The notes under the pieces are model-generated. The model saw only the letters and a list, made by a program, of their open reading frames with translations, did not search any database and was not told where the DNA came from. A program made the translations under genes and the position numbers. A stretch of DNA of 64,000 bases from Siphonodentalium dalli (lineage: Eukaryota > Mollusca > Scaphopoda > Gadilida > Siphonodentaliidae): positions 52,012,443 to 52,076,442 of the forward strand of contig CP136068.1 in assembly GCA_032622095.1 (NCBI GenBank). Reading direction: 5' to 3'. The stretch's first letter is position 1. Every line of letters starts with the position of its first letter. This document shows, in pieces, positions 1 to 11,692 of the stretch.

Positions 1-584
1 GAAAATTAACACAGTTTTATCTGTACTTGATATGTGCATAATTAGACAGTTAAATATAGAATACACACATAGTGTTTCTGAATACCAAATTTACACCACG
101 AGTGGGATTAGTGATTTACTGCACGTTCTTTAGTGAGTGCGATAAATTATCAAACCCACGAGTGATATTTGTCAACTCTGCAACAAATGAGTGGACAAAA
201 CTTTTTCCATATGGATATCCCTTCCCACATGGTGGTTCATAAGTATACCAAACATCATTAAAACCTGTGCCATGTGAATATCCCTTCCCACATGGTGGTT
301 CATAAGTATACCAAACATCATTAAAACCTGTTCCATGTGAATATCCCTTCCCACATGGTGGTTCATAAGTATACCAAACATCATTAAAACCTGTTCCATG
401 TGAATATCCCTTCCCACATGGTGGTTCATAAGTATACCAAACATCATTGAAATCTGACCTACAATGACTGAGATAGAGAGCTCCAAGCTGTCACGGATGG
501 ATGGACAAACAGATGCATGGAACCCATTCATATACCCCCCCACCAGATAATTACAGTTAGAATAAGATTTATCTGAAATCTCAC
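1..584. repeat. 63-bp tandem repeat and flanks
   Basis: About four copies of a 63-bp unit (core CCCTTCCCACATGGTGGTTC) recur at 215, 278, 341 and 404, spanning roughly 205-450. Because 63 is a multiple of three, the minus strand stays open across the array and gives a 21-residue repeat peptide; this looks like a by-product, not a gene. The rest of the stretch shows nothing recognisable. If ZPR1 continues leftwards, this is intron or downstream DNA. Confidence 0.8.
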
Positions 585-626
585 CTCTTCTTTGGCATTG
601 AATAACTTTCCAAGTTCACTTTGGCC
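585..626 (-). CDS. possible small ZPR1 exon (low confidence)
   Basis: On the minus strand a 42-nt open segment (GQSELGKLFNAKEE) sits between a good acceptor (pyrimidine-rich ...CCGTTGCAG) and a good donor (GAG|GTGAGA). Both ends are phase 0, like most ZPR1 exons in this window, and it lies downstream of the last clear ZPR1 exon. It could be a lineage-specific piece of the acidic linker before the second zinc finger. It also loosely resembles the GQTE...F segment nearer the ZPR1 C-terminus. No zinc-finger exon was seen between it and 4,932, so membership is unproven and chance splice-like signals are possible. Confidence 0.3.
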
Positions 627-643
627 CTGCAACGGAAATAATC

Positions 644-854
644 AAGCCTTGAAATAGGGTGTCTGTCATTTGCAGAATGAGGTCCCCAGAGGGTGAATTT
701 AGTGATGCTACCCCACATAGCGGGCTAGCATCACCAAATTCACCCTCTGGGAGGGTGAATTTGGTGATGCTAGCCCGCTATGTGGGGTAGCACCACTAAA
801 TTCACCCTCTGGGGACCTCATTCTGCAAATGACAGACACCCTATTTCAAGGCTT
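644..854. mobile_element. 211-bp palindromic MITE
   Basis: Near-perfect inverted repeat with arms of about 104 bp centred near 749. The outer ends read AAGCCTTGAAATAGGGTGTC and its complement; the arms carry GAGGTCCCCAGAGGGTGAAT. Related, shorter palindromes occur at about 27,870-27,958 and 28,160-28,250, so this is a dispersed foldback/MITE family with at least three copies here. No coding capacity. Confidence 0.9.
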
Positions 855-897
855 GGAAATAATAATGAAGCCAATGTAAACATTATCATAATATAAT

Positions 898-1112
898 AGA
901 TAACTCAGGCTGGATAACTGGGTTTTATCTTATCAGGGTGTAAACACCGTTTAGTTAACTGGGTATTATCTTAACAAGGTGTAAACATTATCAATCAGAT
1001 AACTGGGTATTATCTTAACAGGGTGTAAACATCATTTAGATAACTGGGTATTATCTTAACAGGGTGTAAACATTATCATTTAGATAACTGGGTATTATCT
1101 TAACAGGGTTTT
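898..1112. repeat. short tandem repeat, ~45-60 bp units
   Basis: Five imperfect copies of a unit with core TAACTGGGTATTATCTTAAC followed by AGGGTGTAAACAT. Unit length varies through small insertions between the cores. Confidence 0.8.
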
Positions 1113-1194
1113 TCTGCTTGTATTATCATATCAACCCTACAGATGTAGAATAGACCATTCCAATATATATATGGTATATACATTTTTGTAAGAG

Positions 1195-1380
1195 CAATCA
1201 ATGCATACATCATTCATTTTGCAAAGTAGCATTACAATTACAAGCATTACAATTGCCAGAACAATCATTATAATTACCATTACAATTATCATTACATGCA
1301 TTACAACTACAATTAAAATTACCATTACAAGCATTACAATTACCATTACTTGCCATTTTTGCATTAAAATTATCATTACT
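1195..1380. repeat. TTACAA/CATTACA low-complexity tract
   Basis: Degenerate iteration of CATTACAATTACCATTACAA. It opens reading frames on both strands (Thr/Ile-rich on plus, Met/Val/Ile-rich on minus) that are products of base composition. A related tract rich in CATTAC lies at about 1,735-1,890. Confidence 0.8.
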
Positions 1381-4230
1381 TTCAGTGCGATAGGTTTAAA
1401 ATTAAAAAATAAAGTCTGTGTTCGCGGTCTCCCTGCCTACTCAAAAGTCATGCTGACCCTAATTTTTTATTCAATTTTCTTTTATAAATTATAAACGAAT
1501 GTTTATTTTCTTGGAACAAGATTAGAGAAATATAGCTATGACAGCACTTTCTATGGATTCACAACTACTGTTGCTAATGTTGGACAAATTCGTTTACAAA
1601 ATACTCACAGGATCATTGTATTGTTTTAAACTTCCACTTGTAACATAACCATCATTATTCATGAAAGCTACTGAGAATATAGTTGATAAAGTAAATCAAG
1701 TAATTCAAAAAAATAATGCCAAAGGAAATACATCACTTAATATTACACATTACAAAAAAACAACATATCCAGCTAAAAAAAAGATGCATTACTTTGAATT
1801 ACATGTAATACATAAAAGGACCCATTACACATTACTTTCCATTACTTGAGAAAAACAAATCCATTGTAATGCATTAATATTACTCATTACAAAAAAAACA
1901 ACATTTCCAGATAAACAAAGATGATTAATTCCAGAATAGAAAATCCGGAAAAAAAATATGATTGAACACTCCGTTGAAGGCCCTCATAGCAGTGAACATC
2001 CATACCAAATTTCATTCAGATCCGACAACCGGTGTTTGAGATATCTCTGCCATGACGGACGGTATAATAGATGGATAAATGGACGGATGGATGAGGTCAA
2101 TCCGGTATATCCACCCCCCCATTCTCTTCAAGAGTGGGGGTATAATTATATATATTTTGGTGAAGGCTGATAATCCTAAAGCATACATGTTTATAGAGAG
2201 GTTTCGCAACGAGAGGCCGATCACAATCGGCAGATGTTAACCCATCCCTTGGCGATAGTAAATTACTATGATCGGAATCATAAATGAGAGTTTTGATGTT
2301 GAATTATAGAGTATACTGTTATGTACTATTATAGACAAATGTACATAAAACAAATTATTGGAATTTATGGGTCACTCGCATTTATATAAGAGAATGCGCT
2401 GGTACAGGATCTGTAATGCTGCACCACCACAGCCTTGGGTTAAATGTGAAAAAGGTGACCTGGACATGGAATACTTGGGTTAAGAGAGTCCAATTTAAGT
2501 TTACAATGATAATATCTCAAATTCTACCAATAACACCCATCAAGATAAAGACACCTCACTGCTGACCCATTAATATCAATTATATAGCAGAGCTGTGAAC
2601 AAATCACAGACATTGTTTATATTGATGCTGGCATCTCTATTAATACAATAACATTTATAATGACCTCATACCATCTGTAGTTATATATTCAGCTGTGCAA
2701 TGCAGCATCCAGCAAACTTTAAAAAGCACTGTTTTATCAGGAAATCTTTCACAGACTGTCCATCATAATTAACTGGTCTGTGGGATACAGTCTATCACCA
2801 AATAAATAACATTCTATTAACCAGTGGCAGTCTATATAGTACACTCCAATATTGTGAACTACACATGTGTTTTTTATCAGATATCAGGAGGAATTCTGTT
2901 ATTTAACTGCTACTTGACATTAATTGGGGATCTGTGCTGTATGCAAAAAACGGCTCGGTCGTGTAATGGTACCTTAACACTATTAATTTATGGGTTCATT
3001 ACTAAATATTTAAAGGGACACATTGGGAACCTTTTTATCAACTTGTATCATAATATCAATATCTAAATGAAAACAAATGAAAGAGTCAATGACATTTTTT
3101 TTAATTATTACAGTTAATCCCGCTTTATCACATAGCCTCGGTGCAAGAGGAATTTATGTTAATAAGCGTGTATGTTTATGTGCGGGATTACGATATTTGG
3201 CCCATTGTGTGTGTACTTTGTATGGACATTTGACCACGTTTTCCGTCGCCATCATCAATCATTGAATATGGCGGTTGTTTTATTTATTTTTCTACTATTC
3301 TTCTTTTTATGCCACGAAAATAAACTTGACACAACATAACTTTGATGAATGATTGGAGAATCAATCTTGATGCAAGTATTATGCATGAAAAAGAACCAGA
3401 AACAAGTGAATTTATGCGCCGCAAGTCGGCTTCCATTTTCACTAAATTCGACATCCGGTTACAAGTCAGGAGGAGTAACTCTATCTGTAGACATTGGAGT
3501 GAATAGGGGATTTCCCGCTGGGAATTCCACAAAGTAAAACAAGCTTTACTTTCATTTTTCGTATTTAACTCAGAGTGACAAATCGTTATGTTTACGTTTA
3601 GACATTTTGGATGGTTATGATGAGAGAAAGTATGGCTTGAGTTTTATATGATATGAATCAGACAGCGTGGGACTATGGTACCGGGTTTAAGTAAACATAT
3701 TCATCCGTTTCCTATTCATACAAATTAGGTTCTTATTTTGAGCGTGATCGCGGTGATGCAATTTCGCGACATTGGAACGTTTCGGACACGGAATTCGAAG
3801 CCCTGTCAAAGTACACTAAAGTCCCATTGTAAATGGATTAAAAAGAGCACACATGCCGGTTGTAAGTGATAAAAACCAATTAGCTGACAGGCCTATCAGT
3901 ATCTTAAGCGCCCATGTGGTCATTCACAGCTTGTTTCTCTTTGTTTGCCGTCTTTGCATTGATTGAATTACATAATTAACTGTAATGGCCTCTCGATTAA
4001 CTGGCATGTGTACATAGTTTCACCGGCGTGGTTAACATGTTATTGCATATTTCTATGTTTATAACCGGTGGTCTATCAAAATCTTATGTTATTAGAGGGT
4101 AGAAATTAACATATAATACAGTGTAAATGGTTTGGTGCAGGATCATAATATGGTTGTAAACGGGATATGTTTTTATCCGTTATGTTAATAAGTGGGATCG
4201 TCTGTATTATAAAGAACTCGGTCTGTATTT
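1381..4230. other. noncoding DNA with repeat fragments
   Basis: No convincing exon or RNA gene seen. Two repeat pieces stand out. About 1,955-2,125 is a fragment of a dispersed element with an ACGGACGG/GGACGGATGG tract (GACGGACGGTATAATAGATG), typical of bivalve HINE-like ends. About 2,369-2,432 matches the inner end of the CCCTTTCATGAC MITE family seen at 31,167-31,393 (TATAAGAGAATGCGCTGGTA). The remainder, about 2,433-4,230, holds nothing I recognise. Confidence 0.6.
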
Positions 4231-4510
4231 TGGGCTGTGAAACTCACATACCAAATTTGGTTCCAATCAGATGAAAAATGTTTGAGTTATGGCGTGAATT
4301 CTAAGTCGAAAAAGGGCCATAACTCTGTAACAAAAACTCGGATGAAACCCAAATTCGAACTCGATCTGTATTTTGGGCTGAGAAACCCATATACAAAATT
4401 TGGTTCTGATTGGATAGAAATGTTTTGACGGACAGACGGACGGACGAACGACGAGTGGTCAATCCGGACGTCGACACTATGTTTACCATACTATGGAATT
4501 GGTAAACATA
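4231..4510 (+). mobile_element. dispersed element end with ACGG tract
   Basis: Two partial tandem copies of a segment (TCTGTATTTTGGGCTG...AAACTCACATACCAAATTTGG) lead into a GACGGACAGACGGACGGACG tract and ACGACGAGTGG. This layout of tandem core, ACGG microsatellite and short tail is the usual form of bivalve Helentron-associated (HINE) elements. Assignment is by resemblance only. Confidence 0.5.
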
Positions 4511-4869
4511 AAAATAAAAGTGGTGGCTTTATTTGACCAGTGGCTTTTTCAGAAATGAAAAAAATTTATTCTGGGAACAATATTATTTAATGTAACTTTG
4601 CTTCCAACTGTCTATGTTGCTAAGTTATGCTAACATACCTAGTTTTATTTGATTAGACACAAGAATAATCAGTAAATTCTAAGTCATTGAAGTTATCATA
4701 CGGAAACCAAAATAATCAGGAAATTCTAAGTCACCAAGGGCCATAATTACACAAAAAAAGTCAGGGAAGAAAGGCCACATTTTAAGCATTGAGAGAAAAT
4801 ATATTTCTTGCCAAATCATCCATAAATTAAGGAAGTTGTCAAATGTAGGAAGGGAAGATGATGATCTGG
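4511..4869. other. intronic DNA, nothing recognised
   Basis: AT-rich sequence with no exon, repeat or motif that I can support. Confidence 0.5.
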
Positions 4870-4931
4870 AAATGATTATTTAGCCCATGACATTGTATTC
4901 AGTGAAGTAGATATCTGATTCATTAAATTAC

Positions 4932-4967
4932 CTTGTTTGAATTTGTCTCATCTGGTTCTTCAGCAGG
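4932..4967 (-). CDS. ZPR1: ZPR1 12-codon exon, copy 1
   Basis: Minus-strand 36-nt exon coding PAEEPDETNSNK, with intact acceptor (TTTTCAG|CCT) and donor (AAG|GTAATT), phase 0 at both ends. In human ZPR1 the acidic linker between the two zinc-finger/alpha-helical-hairpin halves reads APAEKPEEEDLRNE, which it resembles. Two more copies lie at 9,547-9,582 and 9,765-9,800, carried in duplicated segments (about 4,875-5,060, 9,490-9,634 and 9,712-9,900). Being phase-neutral, copies 1 and 3 could both be spliced in without a frameshift. Which copy is used cannot be told from sequence. Confidence 0.7.
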
Positions 4968-5025
4968 CTGAAAATTAATAAGAATAAATATTGATGAGGA
5001 TTTTCTGCAATGTTTTAATAATGAA

Positions 5026-8000
5026 TGTGTCAATGACACTGTAGCTCAACTTAGGTAGGGGAATAATTTAATGGTTGACAGTAAATGGAGGAATAGGAAA
5101 GGTGCTAATTGAAATGTCTAACCTGCGCCAAAGGATTTAGTGATGCAAAGAGTAAAATACAAGATGGCTGCTGGTGGCCATTGTTTTTGGCCAATTGACC
5201 CCAAAAGGACTCGTTCCCATCTACGTATAATTGTTAACATCCATGACAAATTTTATGAAGATCTGACCAAAGCTACGACCTACAAATTTCATGATGATCA
5301 GACGAACAGTACGACCTGTAGACCGCGCCAATGGATTGAATTTTGAAATCCAAGATGGCCGCTGGCAGCCATGTTTTTTGGCCGAATGACCCCACAATGA
5401 TTCGTTCCCATCTACATGTCAATGTCAACATTCATGACAAATTTCATAAAGATTAGACCAAAGGTACAACCTGTAGCCCGTGCCAAAGGATTTAGTCATG
5501 CAAAGAGTAAAATCCAAGATGGCTGCTGGCGGTCATGTTTTTTGGCCGAACGACTCCAAAATCACTCGTTCCCATCTACATGTCAGTGTTAACATCCATG
5601 ACAAATTTAATAAAGATCAGAACAAAGGTATGACCTGTAGCCCATGCCAAAGGATTTAGTCATGCAAAGAGTAAAACGCTGGTGGCCATGTTTTTTTACC
5701 GAATGACCCCAAAACGACTCGTTCCCATCTACATGTTGTTGTTATAATTCATGACAAGTTTCATGACCATCTGACCAAAGCTACGACCTGTAGCCCGCAC
5801 CAAAGGATTTAGTCATGCAAAGAGTAAAATCCAAGATGGCTGCTGGCGGCCATGCTTTTTGACCGAATGACCCCAAAACGACTCGATCCCATCTACATGT
5901 CATTGTTATCATTCATGACAAATTTCATGATGATCAGACGAACAGTACGACCTGTAGCCCGCGCCAATGGATTGAATTTTGAAATCCAAGATGGCCGCCA
6001 GCGGCCATGTTTTTTGGCCGAATGACCCCACAATGATTCGTTCCCATCTACATGTCAATGTCAACGTTCATGACAAATTTTATAAAGATTAGACCAAAGG
6101 CAACCTATAGCCCGCGCCAAAGGATTTAGTCATGCAAAGAGTAAAATCCAAGATGGCTGCTGGCGGCCATGTTTTTTAGCCGAACGACTCCAAAATCACT
6201 CGTTCCCATCTACATGTCAGTGTTAACATCCATGACAAATTTCATAAACTTCCGACCAACACAACGACCTGTAGTCCGCGCCAAAGGATTTAGTCATGCA
6301 AAGAGTAAAATCCAAGATGGCTGCTGGCAGCCATGTTTTTTGGCCGAACAACCCCAAAATGACTCGTTCCCATCTACATGTCATTATTAACATCAATGAC
6401 AAATTTCATGATGATCAGACGAACAGTACGACCTGTAGCCTAATGTATTGAATCTTGAAATCCAAGATGGCTGCCAGCGGCCATGTTTTTTGGCCGAATG
6501 ACCCCAAAATGACTCGTTCCCATCTACATGTCAATGTCAACATTCATGACAAATTTCATAAAGATCAGACCAAAGGTACGACCTGTAGCCCGCGCCAAAG
6601 GATTTAGTAATGCAAATAGTAAAATCCAAGTTGGCTGCTGGCGGCCATGTTTTTTGGCCGAACGACCCCAAAATCACTCGTTCCCATCTACATGTCATTG
6701 TTAACATCCATGACAAATTTCATGATGTAACGATCAAAGCTACGACCTGTAGCCCGCGCCAAAGGATTTAGTCATGCAAAGAGTAAAATCCAAGATGGCT
6801 GCTGGCGGCCATGTTTATTGGCCGTACGACCCCAAAATGACTCGTTCCCATCTACATGTCAATATTAACATCAATGACAAATTTCATGATGATCAGGCGA
6901 ACAGTACGGTCTGTAGCCCGCGCCAATGGATTGAATCTTGAAATCCAAGATGGCTGCCAGCGGCCATGTTTTTTGGCCGAATGACCCCAAAATGACTCGT
7001 TCCCATCTACATGTCAATGTCAACATTCATGACAAATTTCATAAAGATCAGACCAAAGGTACGACCTGTAGCCCGGGCCAAAGGATTTAGTTATGCAAAG
7101 AGTAAAATCCAAGATGGCTGCTGGCGCCCATGTTTTTCGGCCGAACGACCCCAAAATCACTCGTTCCCATCTACATGTCATTGTTAACATCCATGACAAA
7201 TTTCATGATGTTCCGATCGAAGCTACGACCTGTATCCCGCGCCAAAGGATTTAGTCATGCAAAGAGTAAAATCCAAGATGGCTGCTGGCGGCCATGTTTA
7301 TTGGCCGAACAACCCCAAAATGACTTGTTCCCATCTACATGTCAATATTAACATCCACGACAAATTTCATGATGATCAGACGAACAGTACGACCTGTAGC
7401 CCGCGCCAATGGATTGAATTTTGAAATCTAAGATGGCCACCAGCGGCCATGTTTTTTGGCCGAATGACCCCACAATGATTCGTTCCCATCTACATGTCAA
7501 TGTCAACATTCATGACAAATTTCATAAAGATTAGACCAAAGGTACAACCTGTAGCCCGCGCCAAAGGATTTAGTCATGCAAAGAGTAAAATCCAAGATGG
7601 CTGCTGGCGGCCATGTTTTTTGGCCGAACGACTCCAAAATCACTCGTTCCCATCTACATGTCAGTGTTAACATCCATGACAAATTTAATAAAGATCAGAA
7701 CAAAGGTATGACCTGTAGCCCATGCCAAAGGATTTAGTCATGCAAAGAGTAAAACGCTGGTGGCCATGTTTTTTTACCGAATGACCCCAAAACGACTTGT
7801 TCCCATCTACATGTTGTTGTTATAATTCATGACAAATTTCATGACCATCTGACCAAAGCTACGACCTGTAGCCCGCACCAAAGGATTTAGTCATGCAAAG
7901 AGTAAAATCCAAGATGGCTGCTGGCGGCCATGCTTTTTGACCGAATGACCCCAAAACGACTCGATCCCATCTACATGTCATTGTTATCATTCATGACAAA

Positions 8001-9413
8001 TTTCATGATGATCAGACGAACAGTACGACCTGTAGCCCGCGCCAATGGATTGAATTTTGAAATCCAAGATGGCCGCCAGCGGCCATGTTTTTTGGCCGAA
8101 TGACCCCACAATGATTCGTTCCCATCTACATGTCAATGTCAACGTTCATGACAAATTTTATAAAGATTAGACCAAAGGCAACCTATAGCCCGCGCCAAAG
8201 GATTTAGTCATGCAAAGAGTAAAATCCAAGATGGCTGCTGGCGGCCATGTTTTTTAGCCGAACGACTCCAAAATCACTCGTTCCCATCTACATGTCAGTG
8301 TTAACATCCATGACAAATTTCATAAACTTCCGACCAACACAACGACCTGTAGCCCGCGCCAAAGGATTTAGTCATGCAAAGAGTAAAATCCAAGATGGCT
8401 GCTGGCAGCCATGTTTTTTGGCCGAACAACCCCAAAATGACTCGTTCCCATCTACATGTCATTATTAACATCAATGACAAATTTCATGATGATCAGACGA
8501 ACAGTACGACCTGTAGCCTAATGTATTGAATCTTGAAATCCAAGATGGCTGCCAGCGGCCATGTTTTTTGGCCGAATGACCCCAAAATGACTCGTTCCCA
8601 TCTACATGTCAATGTCAACATTCATGACAAATTTCATAAAGATCAGACCAAAGGTACGACCTGTAGCCCGCGCCAAAGGATTTAGTAATGCAAATAGTAA
8701 AATCCAAGTTGGCTGCTGGCGGCCATGTTTTTTGGCCGAACGACCCCAAAATCACTCGTTCCCATCTACATGTCATTGTTAACATCCATGACAAATTTCA
8801 TGATGTAACGATCAAAGCTACGACCTGTAGCCCGCGCCAAAGGATTTAGTCATGCAAAGAGTAAAATCCAAGATGGCTGCTGGCGGCCATGTTTTTTGGC
8901 CGAACAACTCCAAAATCACTCGATCCCATCTACATGACAGTGTTAACATCCATGACAAATTTCATAAACTTCCAACCAAAACAACGACCTGTAGCCCGCG
9001 CCAAAGGATTTAGTCATGCAAAGAGTAAAATCCAAGATGGCTGCTGGCAGCCATGTTTTTTGGCCGAACGACCCCAAAATCACTCGTTCCCATATACATG
9101 TCATTATTAACATCAATGACAAATTTCATGATGATCAGATGAACAGTACGACCTGTAGGCCGCGCCAATGGATTGAATCTTGAAATCCAAGATGGCTGCC
9201 AGCGGCCATGTTTTTTGGCCGAATGACCCCAAAATGACTCGTTCCCATCTACATGTCAATGTCAACATTCATGACAAATTTCATGAAGATCAGACCAAAG
9301 GTACAACCTGTAGCCCGTGCCAAAGGAAATTGTTGACGGACACACGGACACACGGACGACGGACGCCAAACCATGGCAATAGCTCAAACTTACAAAAGTA
9401 AGTTGAGCTAAAA
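5026..9413 (+). mobile_element. pearl/HINE-like element with ~26 core repeats
   Basis: The head reads TGTAGCTCAACTTAGGTAGG. It is followed by about 26 tandem units of ~161 bp (5,130-9,330), then a tail with GACGGACACACGG microsatellite and a hairpin (AGCTCAAACTTAC/GTAAGTTGAGCT) ending GAGCTAAAAA. Head and tail share TAGCTCAACTTA as an inverted repeat. Each unit carries CCAAGATGGCTGCTGGCGGC, CTCGTTCCCATCTACATGTC and GTACGACCTGTAGCCCGCGC. Head, ~160-bp core repeats, microsatellite and hairpin match the published description of bivalve pearl elements, now regarded as non-autonomous Helentrons. Open frames of 60-104 codons inside it repeat with the unit and are not genes. Confidence 0.75.
5460..8880. 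repeat. 2,078-bp higher-order duplication in the array
   Basis: Distinctive variant units recur at a fixed offset of 2,078 bp. The shortened unit lacking ATCCAAGATGGC is at 5,661 and 7,739; the GACTCCAAAATCAC variant is at 5,543 and 7,621; the AATGTATTGAATCTTG variant is at 6,443 and 8,521. Copies of roughly 1.35 kb (about 5,460-6,800 and 7,538-8,880) are almost identical, which points to a recent unequal exchange inside the array. Confidence 0.85.
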
Positions 9414-9546
9414 ATCTGCCATTGTATAAGCTCTGTAAGGCTCTACAAATTAATCCAAATTTGATTTGATTCTTGATTCTTGATTCTTGATTATTTAGCC
9501 CATGACATTGTATTCAGTGAAGTAGATATCTGATTCATTAAATTAC

Positions 9547-9582
9547 CTTGTTTGAATTTGTCTCATCTGGTTCTTCAGCAGG
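9547..9582 (-). pseudogene. ZPR1: ZPR1 12-codon exon, copy 2 (acceptor lost)
   Basis: Same 36 nt as the other two copies and the donor GTAATT is kept, but the base before the exon is changed: the acceptor reads TTTTCAT instead of TTTTCAG. It should not be spliced in, so it is best read as a dead exon copy. Confidence 0.75.
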
Positions 9583-9764
9583 ATGAAAATTAATAAGAAT
9601 AAACATTGATGAGGATTTTCTGCAATGTTCTAATAAAAATCTGCCATTGTATAAGCTCTGTAAGGCTCTACAAATTAATCCAAATTTGATTTGATTCTTG
9701 ATTCTTGATTATTTAGCCCATGACATTGTATTCAGTGAAGTAGATATCTGATTCATTAAATTAC

Positions 9765-9800
9765 CTTGTTTGAATTTGTCTCATCTGGTTCTTCAGCAGG
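9765..9800 (-). CDS. ZPR1: ZPR1 12-codon exon, copy 3
   Basis: Identical coding sequence to copy 1 with an intact acceptor (TTTTCAG) and donor (GTAATT), phase 0. On the minus strand it comes before copy 1, separated by the 5,026-9,413 repeat array. It could be the functional copy, an additional one giving a 12-residue tandem duplication in the linker, or a skipped copy. Transcript data would decide. Confidence 0.6.
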
Positions 9801-9850
9801 CTGAAAATTCATAAGAATAAATATTGATGAGGATTTTCTGCAATGTTCTA

Positions 9851-11692
9851 ATAATGAAAGTGTCAATGACACTGTAGCTCAACTTGGAAAGGGAATAATT
9901 TAATGTATTACAGTCAATGGAGCGATTAGGAATGTGGAAAGTTGAATGTCTAATACTAGTTTATAGACATGAAGAGAAAAGTAAAATCCAAGATGGCTGC
10001 TGTCGGCCATGTTTTCGGCCGAATGACCCCAAAATGAGTCGTTCACATCTACATGTCATCGTTAACATCAATGACAAATTTTATGATGATCAGACTAAAG
10101 GTACGACCTGTAGCCCATGCTAAAGAATTTAGTCATACAAAGAGTAAAATCCAAGATGGCTGCTGGCGGCCATGTTTTTTGGCCGAATGACCCCAAAATG
10201 ACTCGTTCCCATCTACATGTCATTATTAACATTCATGACAAATTTTATGATGATCAGACTAAAGGTACGACATGTAGCCTGTGCTAAAGAATTTAGTCAT
10301 ACAAAGAGTAAAATCCAAGATGGCTGCTGGTGGCCATGTTTTTTGGCCGAATGACCCCAAAATGACTCGTTCCCATCTACATGTCATTATTAACTTTCAC
10401 GACAAATTTTATGAAGATCAGACTAAAGGTACAACCTGTAGCCCGCAAAGAGTAAAATCCAAGATGGCTGCTGGCGACCATGTTTTTTGGCCGATTGACC
10501 CCAAAATTACTCTTTCCCATCTACATGTCATTGTTAACATCCATGACAAATTTTATGATGATCAGACTAAAGGTACGACCTGTAGCCCGTGCTAAAGAAT
10601 TTAGTCATACAAAGAGTAAAATCCAAGATGGCTGCTGGCGGCCATGTTTTTTGGCCAAATGACCCCAAAAGTACTCGTTCCCATCTACATGTCAATATTA
10701 ACATCCATGACAAATTTCATGATGATCAGACGAACAGTACGAACTGTGGCCCGTGCTAATGGATTAAATTTTTAAATGCAAGATGGCTGCTGGCGGCCAT
10801 GTTTTTTGTCCGAATGACCCCAAAATGACTCGTTCCCATCTACATTCCAATATCAACAGCCATGACAAATTTTATGATGATCAGACTAAAGGTACGACCT
10901 GTAGCCCATGCTAAAGGATTTAGTCATACAAAGAGTAAAATCCAAGATGGCTGCTGGCGGCCATGTTTTTTGGCCGAACGACCCCAAAATGACTCGTTCC
11001 CATCTACATGTTAATATTAACATCCATGATAAATATCATGATGATCAGACAAACAGTACGACCTGTAGCCCGTGCCAATGGATTGAATTTTGAAATCCAA
11101 CATGGCTGCCAGCGTCCATGTTTTTTGGCCGTATGACCCCAAAATGACTCGTTCCCATATACATGTCAATGTCAACATTCATGACAAAATTCATAAAGAT
11201 CAGACCATAGGTACGACCTGTAGCCCACGCCAAAGGATTTAGTCATGCAAAGAGTAAAATCCATGATGGCTGCTGGCGGCCATGTTTTTTGGCCGAACAA
11301 CCCCAAAATCACTCGTTCCCATCTACATGTCATTGTTAACATCCATGACAAATTTCATGAAGTTCCGATCAAAACTACGACCTGTAGCCTGCGCCAAATG
11401 ATTTAGTCATGCAAAGAGTAAAATCCAAGATGGCTGCTGACAGCCATGTTTTTTGGCCGAACAACCCCAAAATGACTCGTTCCCATCTACATATCAATAT
11501 TAACATCCATGACAAATTTCATGATGATCAAACAAACAGTACGACCTGTATCCCGCGCCAATGGATTGAATTTTGAAATCCAAGATGGCCACCAGCGGCC
11601 ATGTTTTTATGCCGAATTACCCCAAAATGACTCGTTCCCATCTACATGTCAATGTCAACATTCATGCAAAATTTCATAAAGATCAGACCATT
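9851..11692 (+). mobile_element. second pearl/HINE-like array, ~10 units, tail missing
   Basis: The head (GACACTGTAGCTCAACTTGG) is followed by about ten ~161-bp units of the same core repeat. These are more diverged than the upstream array (CTAAAGAATTTAGTCATACA variants at 10,120, 10,290 and 10,590). The array ends abruptly at about 11,692 without the ACGG tract and hairpin tail, and a TTGTAATTGTAATTG tract follows to 11,790. Probably truncated or replaced at its 3' end. Confidence 0.7.

Larger units (their letters stand above)
9410..9850. repeat. ~226-bp tandem duplication carrying ZPR1 exon copies
   Basis: The segment starting AAAAATCTGCCATTGTATAA (9,409) is repeated at 9,635. It runs through a short GATTCTTGATTCTTGATT tract into the ZPR1 exon segment. 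The first copy stops after TGCAATGTTCTAATA; the second continues into a new pearl-like head. The duplication therefore postdates the joining of element tail and exon segment. Confidence 0.85.

Noticed and set aside
172-543. 123-codon minus-strand frame with a 21-residue repeat
   Set aside because: Produced by a 63-bp tandem repeat whose length is a multiple of three; the repeat is noncoding in character and has no conserved start or signal.
5130-9330. Possible CRISPR-like array of repeats and spacers
   Set aside because: Units are contiguous and diverged throughout with no constant repeat plus unique spacer pattern, and the context is eukaryotic.
5140-11233. Repeated 60-104-codon frames (MFFGRTTPKSLVPIYMS..., MKSKMAAGGHVFWPNDPKMT...) in the core arrays
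   Set aside because: They recur once per ~161-bp unit in two frames, break at every unit change and have no protein-like conservation; shadows of the DNA repeat. The same holds for 53,370-56,474.
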